Part shown: one piece after another, positions 54,924 to 62,715 of the stretch
How positions within the stretch are numbered: the stretch's first letter is position 1
Layout: each line of letters starts with the position of its first letter
Assembly: GCF_000719335.1 (NCBI RefSeq)
Contig: NZ_JOGB01000039.1
Coordinates: 22,488 to 86,487, forward strand
Direction: 5' to 3'
Length of the DNA: 64,000 nucleotides
Source of the DNA: Streptomyces sp. NRRL S-87
GTDB lineage: Bacteria; Actinomycetota; Actinomycetes; Streptomycetales; Streptomycetaceae
Notes under the pieces: model-generated
Database searches by the model: none
What the model was told of the DNA's origin: nothing
The model's input: the letters and a program-made list of their open reading frames with translations, nothing else
Program-made: the position numbers and the translations under genes

Positions 54924-56366
54924 ATGCGCCAGCGCACCCTGCTCACGGCCGCCGCCTGCGCGGCCACCGCCCTCGCCGTCACCGGTACCGCCACGACCAC
55001 CGCCGCAGCGGCCCCCGTCCCCGCCCCCGCCAAGCCCGTAGTCACCGACTTCAACGGCGACGGATACCCGGACTTCGCCATCGGCGCCCACACCGCCACC
55101 GTGAACGGCCTCAAGCGCGCCGGCGCCGTCACCCTCGCGTACGGCTCCCCGAAGGGCCTGCGCTACGAGGTCGTCAGCCAGGCCACCGAGGGCGTCCCGG
55201 GCGACCCGGCCACCGACGGCAAGTGGCGCGAGGTCACCGCCACCGGCGACTTCGACGGCGACGGCTACGACGACCTGCTCCTGAACTGGATGGAGCAGAA
55301 CACCATCCTCTGGGGCAGCGCCAAGGGCATCACCGGCACCGGCACCACCCTGCCCAAGGGCACGTACACCGACGGCGACCCCAAGCTGCTCGGCGGCGCC
55401 GTCGGCGCCGGCGACCTCAACGGGGACCACACGACCGACCTCGCCTTCCGGGCGCTCGGCGGCACGGGCGGCTACGGCTTCACCGTGCTGTACGGGCCCA
55501 TCAGCCGGAGCACCGGAAAGGCCGCGCACAACGACTTCCGCAACATCCAGAAGCTCGACAAGATCGCGGGTCCGAGCGACCTCTTCGTCGGGGACGTCAC
55601 GGGTGACGGCCTGGCCGACGTGACCGTCAACGGCTACTGGGTCAACCACGAACCCAAGAGCGCCGTCCTCAAGGGGAGCAAGACCGGGCTGGTCAAGGCC
55701 GCCGGCACCATCAAGCAGGTCGCGGCCTGGGGGAACGCCGGCACCTCCGCGTTCGGCGACGTCAACGGTGACGGCTACCAGGACCTCGTCGTCACCCTCT
55801 TCGTCGGGGCCAAGCCGTCCCTGAGCGTGAACTACGGCGGCCCGACCGGCCTGAACGCCACCCGCCCCGCCCGCCTCGTCGCGCTCGACGGTGCGACCGG
55901 CGGCCTCCAGGTCCCCCAGGGCGGATTCTCGGGCGGCGCCCTGTCCGTCGTCGACACCGACGGCGACGGCTTCGCGGAGATCGTCGTCGGCGCCCCGTAC
56001 AAGGACTCCGGCAGCGGTGCCACCACCGTCGCGGAGGCCGGCGCGGTGCACGTCTTCCGCGGCAGCGCGACCGGTGTGACCACCCTCGGCCGCAGGTCCT
56101 TCACCCAGGGCACGGCCGGCGTGCCGAGCACCTCGGAGAAGGGGGACCACTTCGGCTCGGCCGTCCGGGTCCTCGACACCGACAAGAACGGCGTGCCCGA
56201 GCTGTACGTCGGCGGCAACGGCGAGGACGCGCACACCGGCCGCGTATGGAAGCTCGCCACCGCGCCCGGCACCGGCATCACCGGGGCCGGCGCGACCAGC
56301 TTCGCCCTCACCTCCTTCGGCGGCCCGTCCGGCCCGTCGAACTTCGGCTACCGCTTCGCCGGCTGA
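54924..56366 (+). CDS. Secreted FG-GAP/VCBS repeat protein, third of three
   Basis: A 480-residue paralogue starting at ATG 54924 (MRQRTLLTAAACAATALAV), GAAGGA upstream, 34 bases after the second copy. Same layout: signal peptide, short Ala/Pro linker, about seven blades (DFNGDGYPDFAIGAH, DFDGDGYDDLLLN, DVTGDGLADVTVNG, DVNGDGYQDLVVTLF, DTDGDGFAEIVVGAP, DTDKNGVPELYVGG). The C-termini of copies two and three are nearly identical (VWKLATAPGTG), indicating recent duplication or conversion. A palindromic terminator follows. Confidence 0.88.
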   Translation: MRQRTLLTAAACAATALAVTGTATTTAAAAPVPAPAKPVVTDFNGDGYPDFAIGAHTATVNGLKRAGAVTLAYGSPKGLRYEVVSQATEGVPGDPATDGKWREVTATGDFDGDGYDDLLLNWMEQNTILWGSAKGITGTGTTLPKGTYTDGDPKLLGGAVGAGDLNGDHTTDLAFRALGGTGGYGFTVLYGPISRSTGKAAHNDFRNIQKLDKIAGPSDLFVGDVTGDGLADVTVNGYWVNHEPKSAVLKGSKTGLVKAAGTIKQVAAWGNAGTSAFGDVNGDGYQDLVVTLFVGAKPSLSVNYGGPTGLNATRPARLVALDGATGGLQVPQGGFSGGALSVVDTDGDGFAEIVVGAPYKDSGSGATTVAEAGAVHVFRGSATGVTTLGRRSFTQGTAGVPSTSEKGDHFGSAVRVLDTDKNGVPELYVGGNGEDAHTGRVWKLATAPGTGITGAGATSFALTSFGGPSGPSNFGYRFAG

Positions 56367-56383
56367 CCCGGCGACCCGTACCG

Positions 56384-56428
56384 ACGACGCCGCCCCCGCC
56401 GGACCAGGTCCGGCGGGGGCGGCGTCGT
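56384..56428. terminator. 45-nt near-perfect palindrome, bidirectional terminator
   Basis: A 22-base arm beginning ACGACGCCGCCCCCGCC pairs perfectly with its complement around a single A. It lies between the convergent third FG-GAP gene and the phosphate carrier gene. Confidence 0.88.
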
Positions 56429-56450
56429 ACGGAGCAAGGGGCTGCGCGGC

Positions 56451-57449
56451 TCACACGAAGGCGAGGTCCACCAGCCAGAAGCACAGCGCGGCGACCAGGG
56501 CCGCGGCCGGCATGGTGATGAACCAGCCCAGGATGATGTTCTTGGCCACGCCCCAGCGGACGGCGTTCACGCGCTTGGTCGCGCCCACGCCCATGATCGC
56601 GGAGGTGATCACGTGGGTGGTGGAGATCGGCGCCTTGAAGACGAAGGCGGTGGTGAACATGATCGAGGCACCGGTGGTCTCCGCCGCGAAGCCCTGCGGC
56701 GGGTCCAGCTCGATGATCTTTCGGCCCAGGGTGCGCATGATGCGCCAGCCGCCCGCGTACGTACCGAGCGAGAGCATCACGGCGCAGACGATCTTGACCC
56801 AGACCGGGATCGGGTCGCCGGCGCTCTGCACGTCGGCGATGACCAGGGCCATCACAACGACACCCATCGTCTTCTGGGCGTCCTGGAGGCCGTGACCGAG
56901 GGCCATGGCCGCCGCCGAGACCGTCTGCGCGATGCGGAAGCCGCGCTTGGCCTTGTGCGGGTTGGTCCGGCGGAAGATCCACATGATCGCGACCATCACC
57001 AGGTAGCCGGCCAGCAGGCCGACGACCGGCGACAGGAACATCGGGATGACGACCTTGTCCAGAACGCCGTTCCAGATGACCCCGATGCCGCCGGCGAGCG
57101 CCGCTCCGACCATGCCGCCGAAGAGGGCGTGGGAGGAGGACGAGGGGAGGCCGAAGTACCAGGTGATCAGGTTCCAGACGATCGCGCCGACGAGCGCGGC
57201 GAACAGGACCCACATACCCTGGCTGCCCGTGGGGGTCTCGATGAGCCCCTCACTGACGGTCTTGGCGACTCCGCTGCCGAGGAAGGCACCCGCCAGGTTC
57301 ATGACCGCCGCCATGGCGAGGGCCGCGCGCGGGGTCAGCGCCCGGGTCGAGACGGAGGTCGCGATGGCGTTGGCGGAGTCGTGGAAGCCGTTGGTGTAGG
57401 TGAATCCGAGCGCCACACCGATGGTCACGACCAGCGCGAAGGTGTCCAC
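56451..57449 (-). CDS. pit: Low-affinity inorganic phosphate transporter (PiT family)
   Basis: A 332-residue permease with about ten transmembrane segments. The PiT signatures are GFHDSANAIATSVSTRALTP near the N-terminus and FVFKAPISTTHVITSAIMG near residue 275, with FGLPSSSSHAL in the first half. It imports metal-phosphate at high phosphate. GTG at 57449; the upstream DUF47 gene ends 5 bases earlier, so the two are one operon. Confidence 0.95.
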   Translation of the reverse strand: MDTFALVVTIGVALGFTYTNGFHDSANAIATSVSTRALTPRAALAMAAVMNLAGAFLGSGVAKTVSEGLIETPTGSQGMWVLFAALVGAIVWNLITWYFGLPSSSSHALFGGMVGAALAGGIGVIWNGVLDKVVIPMFLSPVVGLLAGYLVMVAIMWIFRRTNPHKAKRGFRIAQTVSAAAMALGHGLQDAQKTMGVVVMALVIADVQSAGDPIPVWVKIVCAVMLSLGTYAGGWRIMRTLGRKIIELDPPQGFAAETTGASIMFTTAFVFKAPISTTHVITSAIMGVGATKRVNAVRWGVAKNIILGWFITMPAAALVAALCFWLVDLAFV

Positions 57450-57454
57450 TGGGT

Positions 57455-58075
57455 TCAGGACTCCTTGACGGCGATGGTCTCCACCGTGTTCGCGACGTGC
57501 TCGAACGCGTCGGCGGCCTCTTCGAGGACGTCGACGATCTGCTTGAGCTTCAGCACCTCGATGGCGTCGTACTTGCCGTTGAAGAGGTGGGCGAGCAGCC
57601 TGCGGTGGATCTGGTCGGCCTGGTTCTCGAGGCGGTTGACCTCGATCCAGTACTCGGTCAGGTTGTCCATCGTGCGCAGGTGGGGCATGGCCTCGGCGGT
57701 CAGCTCGGCCGCCCGGGCCAGGACCTCGATCTGCTGCTCGACGCCCTTGGGGAGCTCCTCGACGTTGTAGAGGACGACCAGGTCGACGGCCTCCTCCATG
57801 AAGTCCATGATGTCGTCGAGGGACGAGGCCAGGGAGTAGATGTCCTCGCGGTCGAACGGCGTGATGAAGGAGGAGTTCAGCTGGTGGAAGATCGCGTGCG
57901 TCGCGTCGTCGCCCGCGTGCTCCGCCGCCCGCATCCGCTCCGCGATCTCGGCCCGTGCGGACGCGTCCGCCCCGAGCAGTTCCATCAGGAGCTTCGAGCC
58001 CGTGACGATGTTGTCCGCGGATGCGGCGAACATGTCGTAGAAGCTCGTCTCCCTGGGGGTCAGACGAAATCGCAC
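57455..58075 (-). CDS. DUF47 (PhoU-like) partner of the Pit transporter
   Basis: A 206-residue helical PhoU-domain protein starting MRFRLTPRETSFYDMFAASA (GTG 58075, GAGGA upstream). DUF47 proteins accompany PiT carriers and are thought to regulate their activity, as PhoU does for Pst. The E/D-rich metal motifs (EHAGDDATHAIF, SLDDIMDFMEEAVD) are present. It precedes pit by 5 bases. Confidence 0.92.
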   Translation of the reverse strand: MRFRLTPRETSFYDMFAASADNIVTGSKLLMELLGADASARAEIAERMRAAEHAGDDATHAIFHQLNSSFITPFDREDIYSLASSLDDIMDFMEEAVDLVVLYNVEELPKGVEQQIEVLARAAELTAEAMPHLRTMDNLTEYWIEVNRLENQADQIHRRLLAHLFNGKYDAIEVLKLKQIVDVLEEAADAFEHVANTVETIAVKES

Positions 58076-58217
58076 GTGAGGTCCTCGGGGTATCGGATTC
58101 GGTCAGGCTGATGCTAGGCGCATCCTCCGGCCACGGCTAACCGGCAGTTCCCCAGTGTCCTCCATCAGGCAGAGTGAGGAGCATGGCCCCCTGCCCCTTG
58201 GGGCCGGCGCGTACCCT

Positions 58218-58234
58218 ATACCCATGAGGGGTAT
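58218..58234. promoter_or_regulatory. CsoR operator
   Basis: ATACCC-ATGAG-GGGTAT is a perfect inverted repeat 39 bases before csoR, with further TACCC (58212) and TATACC that can be a -10. This matches the GC-tract-flanked sites of copper-responsive CsoR and implies autorepression. Confidence 0.8.
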
Positions 58235-58273
58235 CCACTCGGGCATCCCCTCGACCCGACCACGGGAGACACG

Positions 58274-58609
58274 ATGACGACCACCGAGGCGGCCGGCACC
58301 ACCGAGGCGGCCGATCACGCGCACGGAGTGCACGGCTACCACCACCAGAAGGCCGAGCACCTCAAGCGGCTGCGCCGCATCGAGGGCCAGATCAGGGGGC
58401 TCCAGCGGCTCGTCGACGAGGACGTGTACTGCATCGACATACTCACGCAGGTCTCGGCCAGCACGAAGGCGCTGCAGTCCTTCGCCCTCCAGCTCCTGGA
58501 GGAGCACCTCCGCCACTGCGTGGCCGACGCGGCCGTGAAGGGCGGCACCGAGATCGACGCCAAGGTCGAAGAAGCCACCAAGGCCATCGCCCGCCTCCTC
58601 CGCACCTGA
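58274..58609 (+). CDS. csoR: Copper-sensing repressor CsoR
   Basis: A 111-residue four-helix DUF156 repressor. Cu(I) ligands are visible as Cys in DVYCIDILTQ and His/Cys in LEEHLRHC; RRIEGQIRGLQRL is the family N-terminal helix. A His-rich N-terminus (DHAHGVHGYHHQ) may add metal affinity. With Cu(I) it leaves DNA and derepresses copper export genes. GGGAG lies 9 bases before ATG. An operator is visible upstream. No copper ATPase gene is adjacent, so other targets are elsewhere. Confidence 0.94.
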   Translation: MTTTEAAGTTEAADHAHGVHGYHHQKAEHLKRLRRIEGQIRGLQRLVDEDVYCIDILTQVSASTKALQSFALQLLEEHLRHCVADAAVKGGTEIDAKVEEATKAIARLLRT

Positions 58610-58807
58610 CCCCGCCCCGGAGCCCCCTCCCCATACCCCGGGGGCGATTTCCAGCCGCCACCCAGCCCACGGGGCAACTCCCGCCCCGGGGCGACGGGAC
58701 GGCGGCGCCACGCCCAGCCCGCGCGGCATTCGAACGCAAGGCCCGGGGGACCGACCCCGCAGGGCACCCCAACAAGCAGACCCGCCCGCGACAGGCGGCG
58801 ACGCCCC

Positions 58808-58966
58808 TCAGGCCCCCCGAACCAGAAGCACCTCGTCGATCCGGTCCAGACTCAACCGCTCCTCCTCCACCGCAGAGGCAGCGATGATCAACTCCCCGCA
58901 CAGCTCGATCTCGGCGAGGGCCACGTGGTCCTGGACAGTCGCACCGGCCGCCGGTGTCACACCCAT
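58808..58966 (-). CDS. Small conserved acidic protein (52 residues)
   Basis: ATG 58966 with GGAGA 5 bases upstream starts a 52-residue protein: VTPAAGATVQDHVALAEIE, then LCGELIIAASAVEEERLSLD and RIDEVLLVRGA. It is predicted as two helices, acidic, with one Cys. Very similar small proteins occur in other Streptomyces to my knowledge, but no function is known. It stands alone on the reverse strand between csoR and a lipoprotein gene. Confidence 0.75.
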   Translation of the reverse strand: MGVTPAAGATVQDHVALAEIELCGELIIAASAVEEERLSLDRIDEVLLVRGA

Positions 58967-59218
58967 CACCCTCTCCTCGCCGTCCGCCGCCCGGGGCGCC
59001 CATGACGTCCTACGTCCCTGCACCACCCCGACCCCGGGCGGTTCCCGAAGAACCCCCGACGCACCCGGCCCGGCCAGGGAACACCGCACCCGCCCCGGGG
59101 GACGGGCCCGTACGCACTTCTCGGACTCCCAGCGTAGGGACGCGGGCACGCCCCGCGCATGACACGGATGGACCATTTCCGGATACCCCGGGACGACCAC
59201 TCCGCGCGCCCCTCTCCG

Positions 59219-60025
59219 CTATTCGGCGATCTTCCCCGCGAAAATGTCCCGGCTCGCCGGCAATTGCACCGTGACCGGCGTTCCGAAACCGTAGAGCAGC
59301 GTGGTCGACGAGACATCGATCACGCCATTGTTCTCGTAGCTGAAGCGGTGCCGGACCTTCCGGAGCCGTCCCGCCTCGTCGAGGTAGGCGTCGAACGGCA
59401 CCACGTCCTTGCTGAACCCTTTCGCCGCCGCCTCCAGCGCTCCCCGCGCATGGGGCGAGGCCGCTCGCGCGGCCCGGGCGATGTCGGTCGTACCGCGGTA
59501 GTGCCGGACCTTCGTACCCGCGAGCTCGGTCTCCCCGACGTACGACACGTCCCGCGCCCCGCGCAGCAGCTCGGCGGCCGCGACCGGGTCGGTGGCGCCC
59601 CCGGTGACGAGGTTGCCGTCGGAGAGCGAGGTGGTGTCGACGCGCACCCACTTGTCCGCGGGCACGCCCGCGCCCCGGTTCTTCATGTACAGCGCCCCGG
59701 GGGTCAGCAGCTCCGTGATCGGCCGGTGCTCGGCCTTGCCCGCCGCATCGTCCGGCAGCATCACGACCAGCTGGCCCATGCGGTTCCTGAAGTCGACCCC
59801 GCCCTCACCGCGGATGGTCACCCTGGTGCCGCCGGTGGCCATCTCCATCGCCGTACGCGCCCGAGCACTCCCGCTGCGCGCGAGCACGTCCGCCGCCGCC
59901 CGCACCGCCGCACTGCCGTCAGGGGCACGTTCCTCCGCGGCACCGCCGCACCCGGACGCCGCGCCGATCACCACCGCGGCGGCGGCCAACGCCCCACCCG
60001 TGCGCCTGTGCTGATGCACCACCAT
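59219..60025 (-). CDS. LppX/LprG-like lipoprotein
   Basis: A 268-residue lipoprotein: lipobox IGAASGCGG with lipidated Cys near residue 26. The mature domain (about 38-265) has the beta-rich LolA-like pattern of LppX_LprAFG relatives (DVLARSGSARARTAMEM, DISTT-like strands, VRHYRGTTDIARA). Such proteins bind lipids or glycolipids outside the membrane. A role in lipid handling is inferred from fold similarity only. The 200-base gap upstream holds no clear promoter motif. Confidence 0.8.
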   Translation of the reverse strand: MVVHQHRRTGGALAAAAVVIGAASGCGGAAEERAPDGSAAVRAAADVLARSGSARARTAMEMATGGTRVTIRGEGGVDFRNRMGQLVVMLPDDAAGKAEHRPITELLTPGALYMKNRGAGVPADKWVRVDTTSLSDGNLVTGGATDPVAAAELLRGARDVSYVGETELAGTKVRHYRGTTDIARAARAASPHARGALEAAAKGFSKDVVPFDAYLDEAGRLRKVRHRFSYENNGVIDVSSTTLLYGFGTPVTVQLPASRDIFAGKIAE

Positions 60026-60225
60026 CGCCTGCCAACCCCCAACGCCTTAACGCTGCTTGCCCGAGGCCCCCACCCGCTCCGGATAACGACGCCCCGGGTT
60101 GCCCGTCACGGCGTCCCGACCGAAAACCAGCCCACCCTGCCGACCCGCCCACGGCCCCCGGCCGACCCGGCCGGATCCCCGTCCCGGCCCGCACACCACC
60201 GCCCCGGCCCGGGTACCGTGAAGGC

Positions 60226-60507
60226 GTGGACCCGCACACCACCCCGCGCCGACAACACCCGCCCGTCACCGCCGTTCCGCTTCCCGCCACCCCCGAGTCG
60301 GACCGGCCCGACGAACCCGCCGGCCCGGGCGACGTCCCGCAGCAGCGCCGGGATGACGACGCGTCCGCTCAGGTGCACGCCACGGAAACCGGCGAGCGCG
60401 GCGCGTTCTGCACCGCCCGCTGCACCTGCGGCTGGCGCGGCCCGGCCCGCCGCTCCCGCGACCTCGCCCGCAAGGACGCCGCCGCCCACGAAACCCACCC
60501 GAACTGA
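60226..60507 (+). CDS. Small protein with CxxxCxCGW zinc-ribbon-like motif
   Basis: A 93-residue protein: a disordered Pro/Asp-rich N-terminus (1-55), then GAFCTARCTCGWRGPARRSR, a three-Cys cluster, and a helical ARKDAAAHETH tail with a His that could complete a metal site. The GTG at 60226 follows TACCGT by 6 bases with no ribosome site, so it is probably leaderless. No function is known. It is followed by tandem repeats. Confidence 0.72.
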   Translation: MDPHTTPRRQHPPVTAVPLPATPESDRPDEPAGPGDVPQQRRDDDASAQVHATETGERGAFCTARCTCGWRGPARRSRDLARKDAAAHETHPN

Positions 60508-60523
60508 CCCCACCGCCCCACGC

Positions 60524-60726
60524 GGCCGATGCCCAGCCCCCACCGGACCCGGAAGCCGCCACCCGAACCGGAGGGGCGTAGCGATCGTGGGCGGCCTATG
60601 CCCAGCCCCCACCGCACCCGGAAGCCGCCAACCAACCGGAGGGGCGTAGCGATCGTGGGCGGCCTATGTCCGGCCCCCACCAACCCGCACCCGCCACCCG
60701 AACCGGTGGGGCGTAGCGATCTGAGG
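60524..60726. repeat. Three tandem copies of a 66-69-bp intergenic repeat
   Basis: Copies start at 60524, 60593 and 60661. Each begins GGCCTATGCCCAGCCCCC (or a close variant), has a CGGAAGCCGCC centre and ends CGGAGGGGCGTAGCGATC. Copies 1 and 2 are about 90% identical; copy 3 is more diverged. Within each, GCCCCC near the start can pair with GGAGGGGC near the end. The stretch is not coding in a consistent frame. Confidence 0.85.
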
Positions 60727-60788
60727 CGCTGACCCGCTGGCCGGACTCAACGGACCGGAGTCTTCACGATCGTCCCGGGCGTCTTTCT

Positions 60789-60931
60789 GGGCCTGTCCGC
60801 CGAGGTTTTGCCTTTCCGGGCCGGGTCGGGGAGTCAAGGGTGGAGCGCAGCGGAATCGCCGCAGGCGACGCCCGAAGGGCGCCCTTGACGCCCCGACCCG
60901 GCCCGGAAACCCTCGGCAGGCGGACAGGCCC
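60789..60931. repeat. 143-bp long inverted repeat (MITE- or structured-RNA-like)
   Basis: Outer arms GGGCCTGTCCGCC (60789) and GGCGGACAGGCCC (ends 60931) are perfect. Inner 28-base arms (60813-60840 and 60882-60909) match at 27 of 28 positions, and the about 41-base centre contains GAGCGCAGCGGAATCGCC and CGCCCGAAGGGCG. There is no ORF. It resembles palindromic dispersed elements of Streptomyces intergenic regions, but copy number cannot be tested here. Confidence 0.85.
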
Positions 60932-61066
60932 ACCACCCCTCACCCGTCCGGCCACCCCCGGGTGGCGCCCCGCATCGGGTCCGGATGCCCTGGACGGAAC
61001 ACCCGGCTCAGCGGTACCCCCTGCGCCGGCCCACGGTCCACGTCCACGTCCACAGGGCGGAGATCC

Positions 61067-61555
61067 ATGCGACCCAGGTTCACCCTCGCCGTGTACGCGC
61101 TGACGCTCGGCTTCGCGCTCTCCCCCGCGCTCGCCCTGGCCGCCGGCAAGCCCTCCGCCAAACCCCCCGGCCGCCCCCTCGGGCACCCGCCCGACCAGCC
61201 CCTCGGCCGCGCCCAGGCCCGCCCGCTCGGTACCGCGGACGGCCCCGGCGACCTGGCCCTGGCCATCGGAGCCACCGGCGCGGCCGCCACGGCCACCGGC
61301 CTCTGGCTGCGCTCCCGCTACCGCCGCGGCGACAGCCTGGACGCGCCCAGCACCAGTACGGACCAGGAGCGGAACTACAGCCAGAACCCCAACCAGAACC
61401 CCAACCGGAACCAGCACCACAACCGGAACCAGCACCGGAACCACAACCGGAACAAGCACCAGCACCCCAACCGGAACCAGCACCAGCACCACAAACAGAA
61501 CGGACCCCAGCCCCCACACCCCGCCCCCCAACCACCCCCAGGGAGCGCCCCCTGA
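61067..61555 (+). CDS. Secreted low-complexity Asn/Gln/His-rich protein
   Basis: A 162-residue protein from ATG 61067 (GGCGGAG 4 bases upstream). Residues 1-26 are a signal peptide (RPRFTLAVYALTLGFALSPA). A Lys/Pro-rich stretch and one hydrophobic segment (about 66-86) precede a C-terminal domain of about 50 residues made almost only of Asn, Gln, His, Arg, Lys and Pro in NRNQH-type repeats. The composition suggests a repeat-expanded, possibly metal-binding or matrix-associated tail. It could partly be a non-genic repeat artefact, but the signal peptide supports a gene. Confidence 0.55.
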   Translation: MRPRFTLAVYALTLGFALSPALALAAGKPSAKPPGRPLGHPPDQPLGRAQARPLGTADGPGDLALAIGATGAAATATGLWLRSRYRRGDSLDAPSTSTDQERNYSQNPNQNPNRNQHHNRNQHRNHNRNKHQHPNRNQHQHHKQNGPQPPHPAPQPPPGSAP

Positions 61556-61662
61556 ACTCCGGCCGCCCGCGCCCCCGCGGAGCGATCCGCCTCTGCTTCG
61601 GCGTGGCCGTACTCTGCCTGCTGGCCGCCGCCCTACTGGCCGTACTGGAGCGCCTCGCCTGA
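61552..61662 (+). CDS. Putative 36-residue membrane peptide with CTG start
   Basis: CTG at 61552 overlaps the stop of the previous gene (CTGA), with AGGGAG 6 bases upstream, the same geometry as GTGA/ATGA coupling. The peptide has a basic start (NSGRPRPRGAIRL) and one transmembrane helix (CFGVAVLCLLAAALLAVL). No ATG, GTG or TTG is available in frame after the overlap that would keep the basic start. CTG starts are rare, so this is tentative. Confidence 0.35.
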   Translation: MNSGRPRPRGAIRLCFGVAVLCLLAAALLAVLERLA

Positions 61663-61757
61663 CTCCGGGAGACCCGATCCCGTCACCCGCCGGCCGCATC
61701 GCGTCAAGCAGCCGCCCACGTCAAGCAGCCGCCGCCCACGTGATGCCGCCGCCCACG

Positions 61758-62528
61758 TCAAGCAGCCAGATCCCGCTCTCCCCGCACCCCCACCGCCACG
61801 TCAACCCCAACCCCAACCCCAACGTCAAGCCCAACCCCAACGTCAACCCCAACCCCGTCCCCCTGCGCACCCCGGCTCAACTCGACGGCCAGCGGCGCCC
61901 GCACGTTCCGCGACCGCACCAGCCACCCCGCGCGGGGCGACCGGGCGACGGCCCGTACGACCGGGGCCAGCAGCGCCAGCGCCAACGGGGCGAGCAGCAG
62001 CACCACGGCCGTGCCGAGCGCGAACCCGCCCACCACGTCGGTCGGGTAGTGCACGCCCATGTAGACGCGGCAGAACCCCTCGAGCAGCGCCAGCCCGATG
62101 CCGACCAGCCCGAGCCGCCGGTGCGCCACGAACAGGCCGACGCCCAGCGCCATGGCGAGCGTGGCGTGATCGCTGACGAAGGAGAAGTCGGTCTTGCCGC
62201 CGACCAGCACCTCGATGCCCTCGTGCTGCCGGAACGGCCGCGGTCGGCCCACGAACCCGCGCAGCGGGACGTTCACGAGCAGTGCGAGTCCGGCGGCCAA
62301 CGGCGCCCAGACGAGCGCGGTGAAGGTGTCGACGGCCTCCGCCTCGCCCTGGCGGCGCGCACCGCGCCAACACCACAGCACCAGGAGCACGAGCGCGAGG
62401 ACCAGCCCGTACTCACCGATCAGGCCGACCGCACGGTCGACCCAGCCGGGGGCGTCCTTGGCGAGGCCGTTGACGTCGTACAGCAGGCTTACATCGGGGT
62501 TCGGCCCACCCGTCGCGAGTCCAGCCAT
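61758..62528 (-). CDS. PAP2-family membrane phosphatase
   Basis: A 256-residue phosphatase of the BcrC/undecaprenyl-diphosphatase-like branch with about five transmembrane segments. Phosphatase motifs are RGFVGRPRPF, SFVSDHATLAMA (PSDH-like, with Val for Pro) and CRVYMGVHYPTDVVGG. It probably dephosphorylates a lipid phosphate at the outer face. The C-terminal 35 residues are a repetitive Gly/Val/Asp tail (GVGVDVGVGLDVGVGV) encoded by AACCCC-type hexamer repeats, unusual for the family. Confidence 0.88.
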   Translation of the reverse strand: MAGLATGGPNPDVSLLYDVNGLAKDAPGWVDRAVGLIGEYGLVLALVLLVLWCWRGARRQGEAEAVDTFTALVWAPLAAGLALLVNVPLRGFVGRPRPFRQHEGIEVLVGGKTDFSFVSDHATLAMALGVGLFVAHRRLGLVGIGLALLEGFCRVYMGVHYPTDVVGGFALGTAVVLLLAPLALALLAPVVRAVARSPRAGWLVRSRNVRAPLAVELSRGAQGDGVGVDVGVGLDVGVGVGVDVAVGVRGERDLAA

Positions 62529-62715
62529 CGTGCTGCGGCCCCTTGCCCTTGCCTCGTCCCCTGCGGGCGCACGCCGTCGTGTGCCCTCCGGCCCCCTTGA
62601 TCAACCCCCGATGACCATGGAACGCCCGTTCTGGCGCGTACGTTCCACTCTCCACCGAATGATCACCCCAACGTTATCGAAAGGTGACTCATCGTCGCAG
62701 CCGCAGGCCCGAACC

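Noticed and set aside
49924..55041. A 1705-codon open frame across pstA, pstB and the FG-GAP genes
   Set aside because: It is out of frame with intact, domain-bearing genes and consists of Arg/Pro/Gly-rich sequence, the usual shadow of high third-position GC.
51821..55132. A 1103-codon reverse-strand frame opposite the FG-GAP genes
   Set aside because: Antisense shadow of three coherent secreted proteins; no domain and no start context.
58076..58215. PHO box before the DUF47-pit operon
   Set aside because: No pair of 11-base GTTCACC-like units was found.
62529..62715. Stress-sigma-type promoter or GGAACG/CGTTCC operator before the PAP2 gene
   Set aside because: Only a 6-bp inverted repeat and weak promoter similarity; not convincing.
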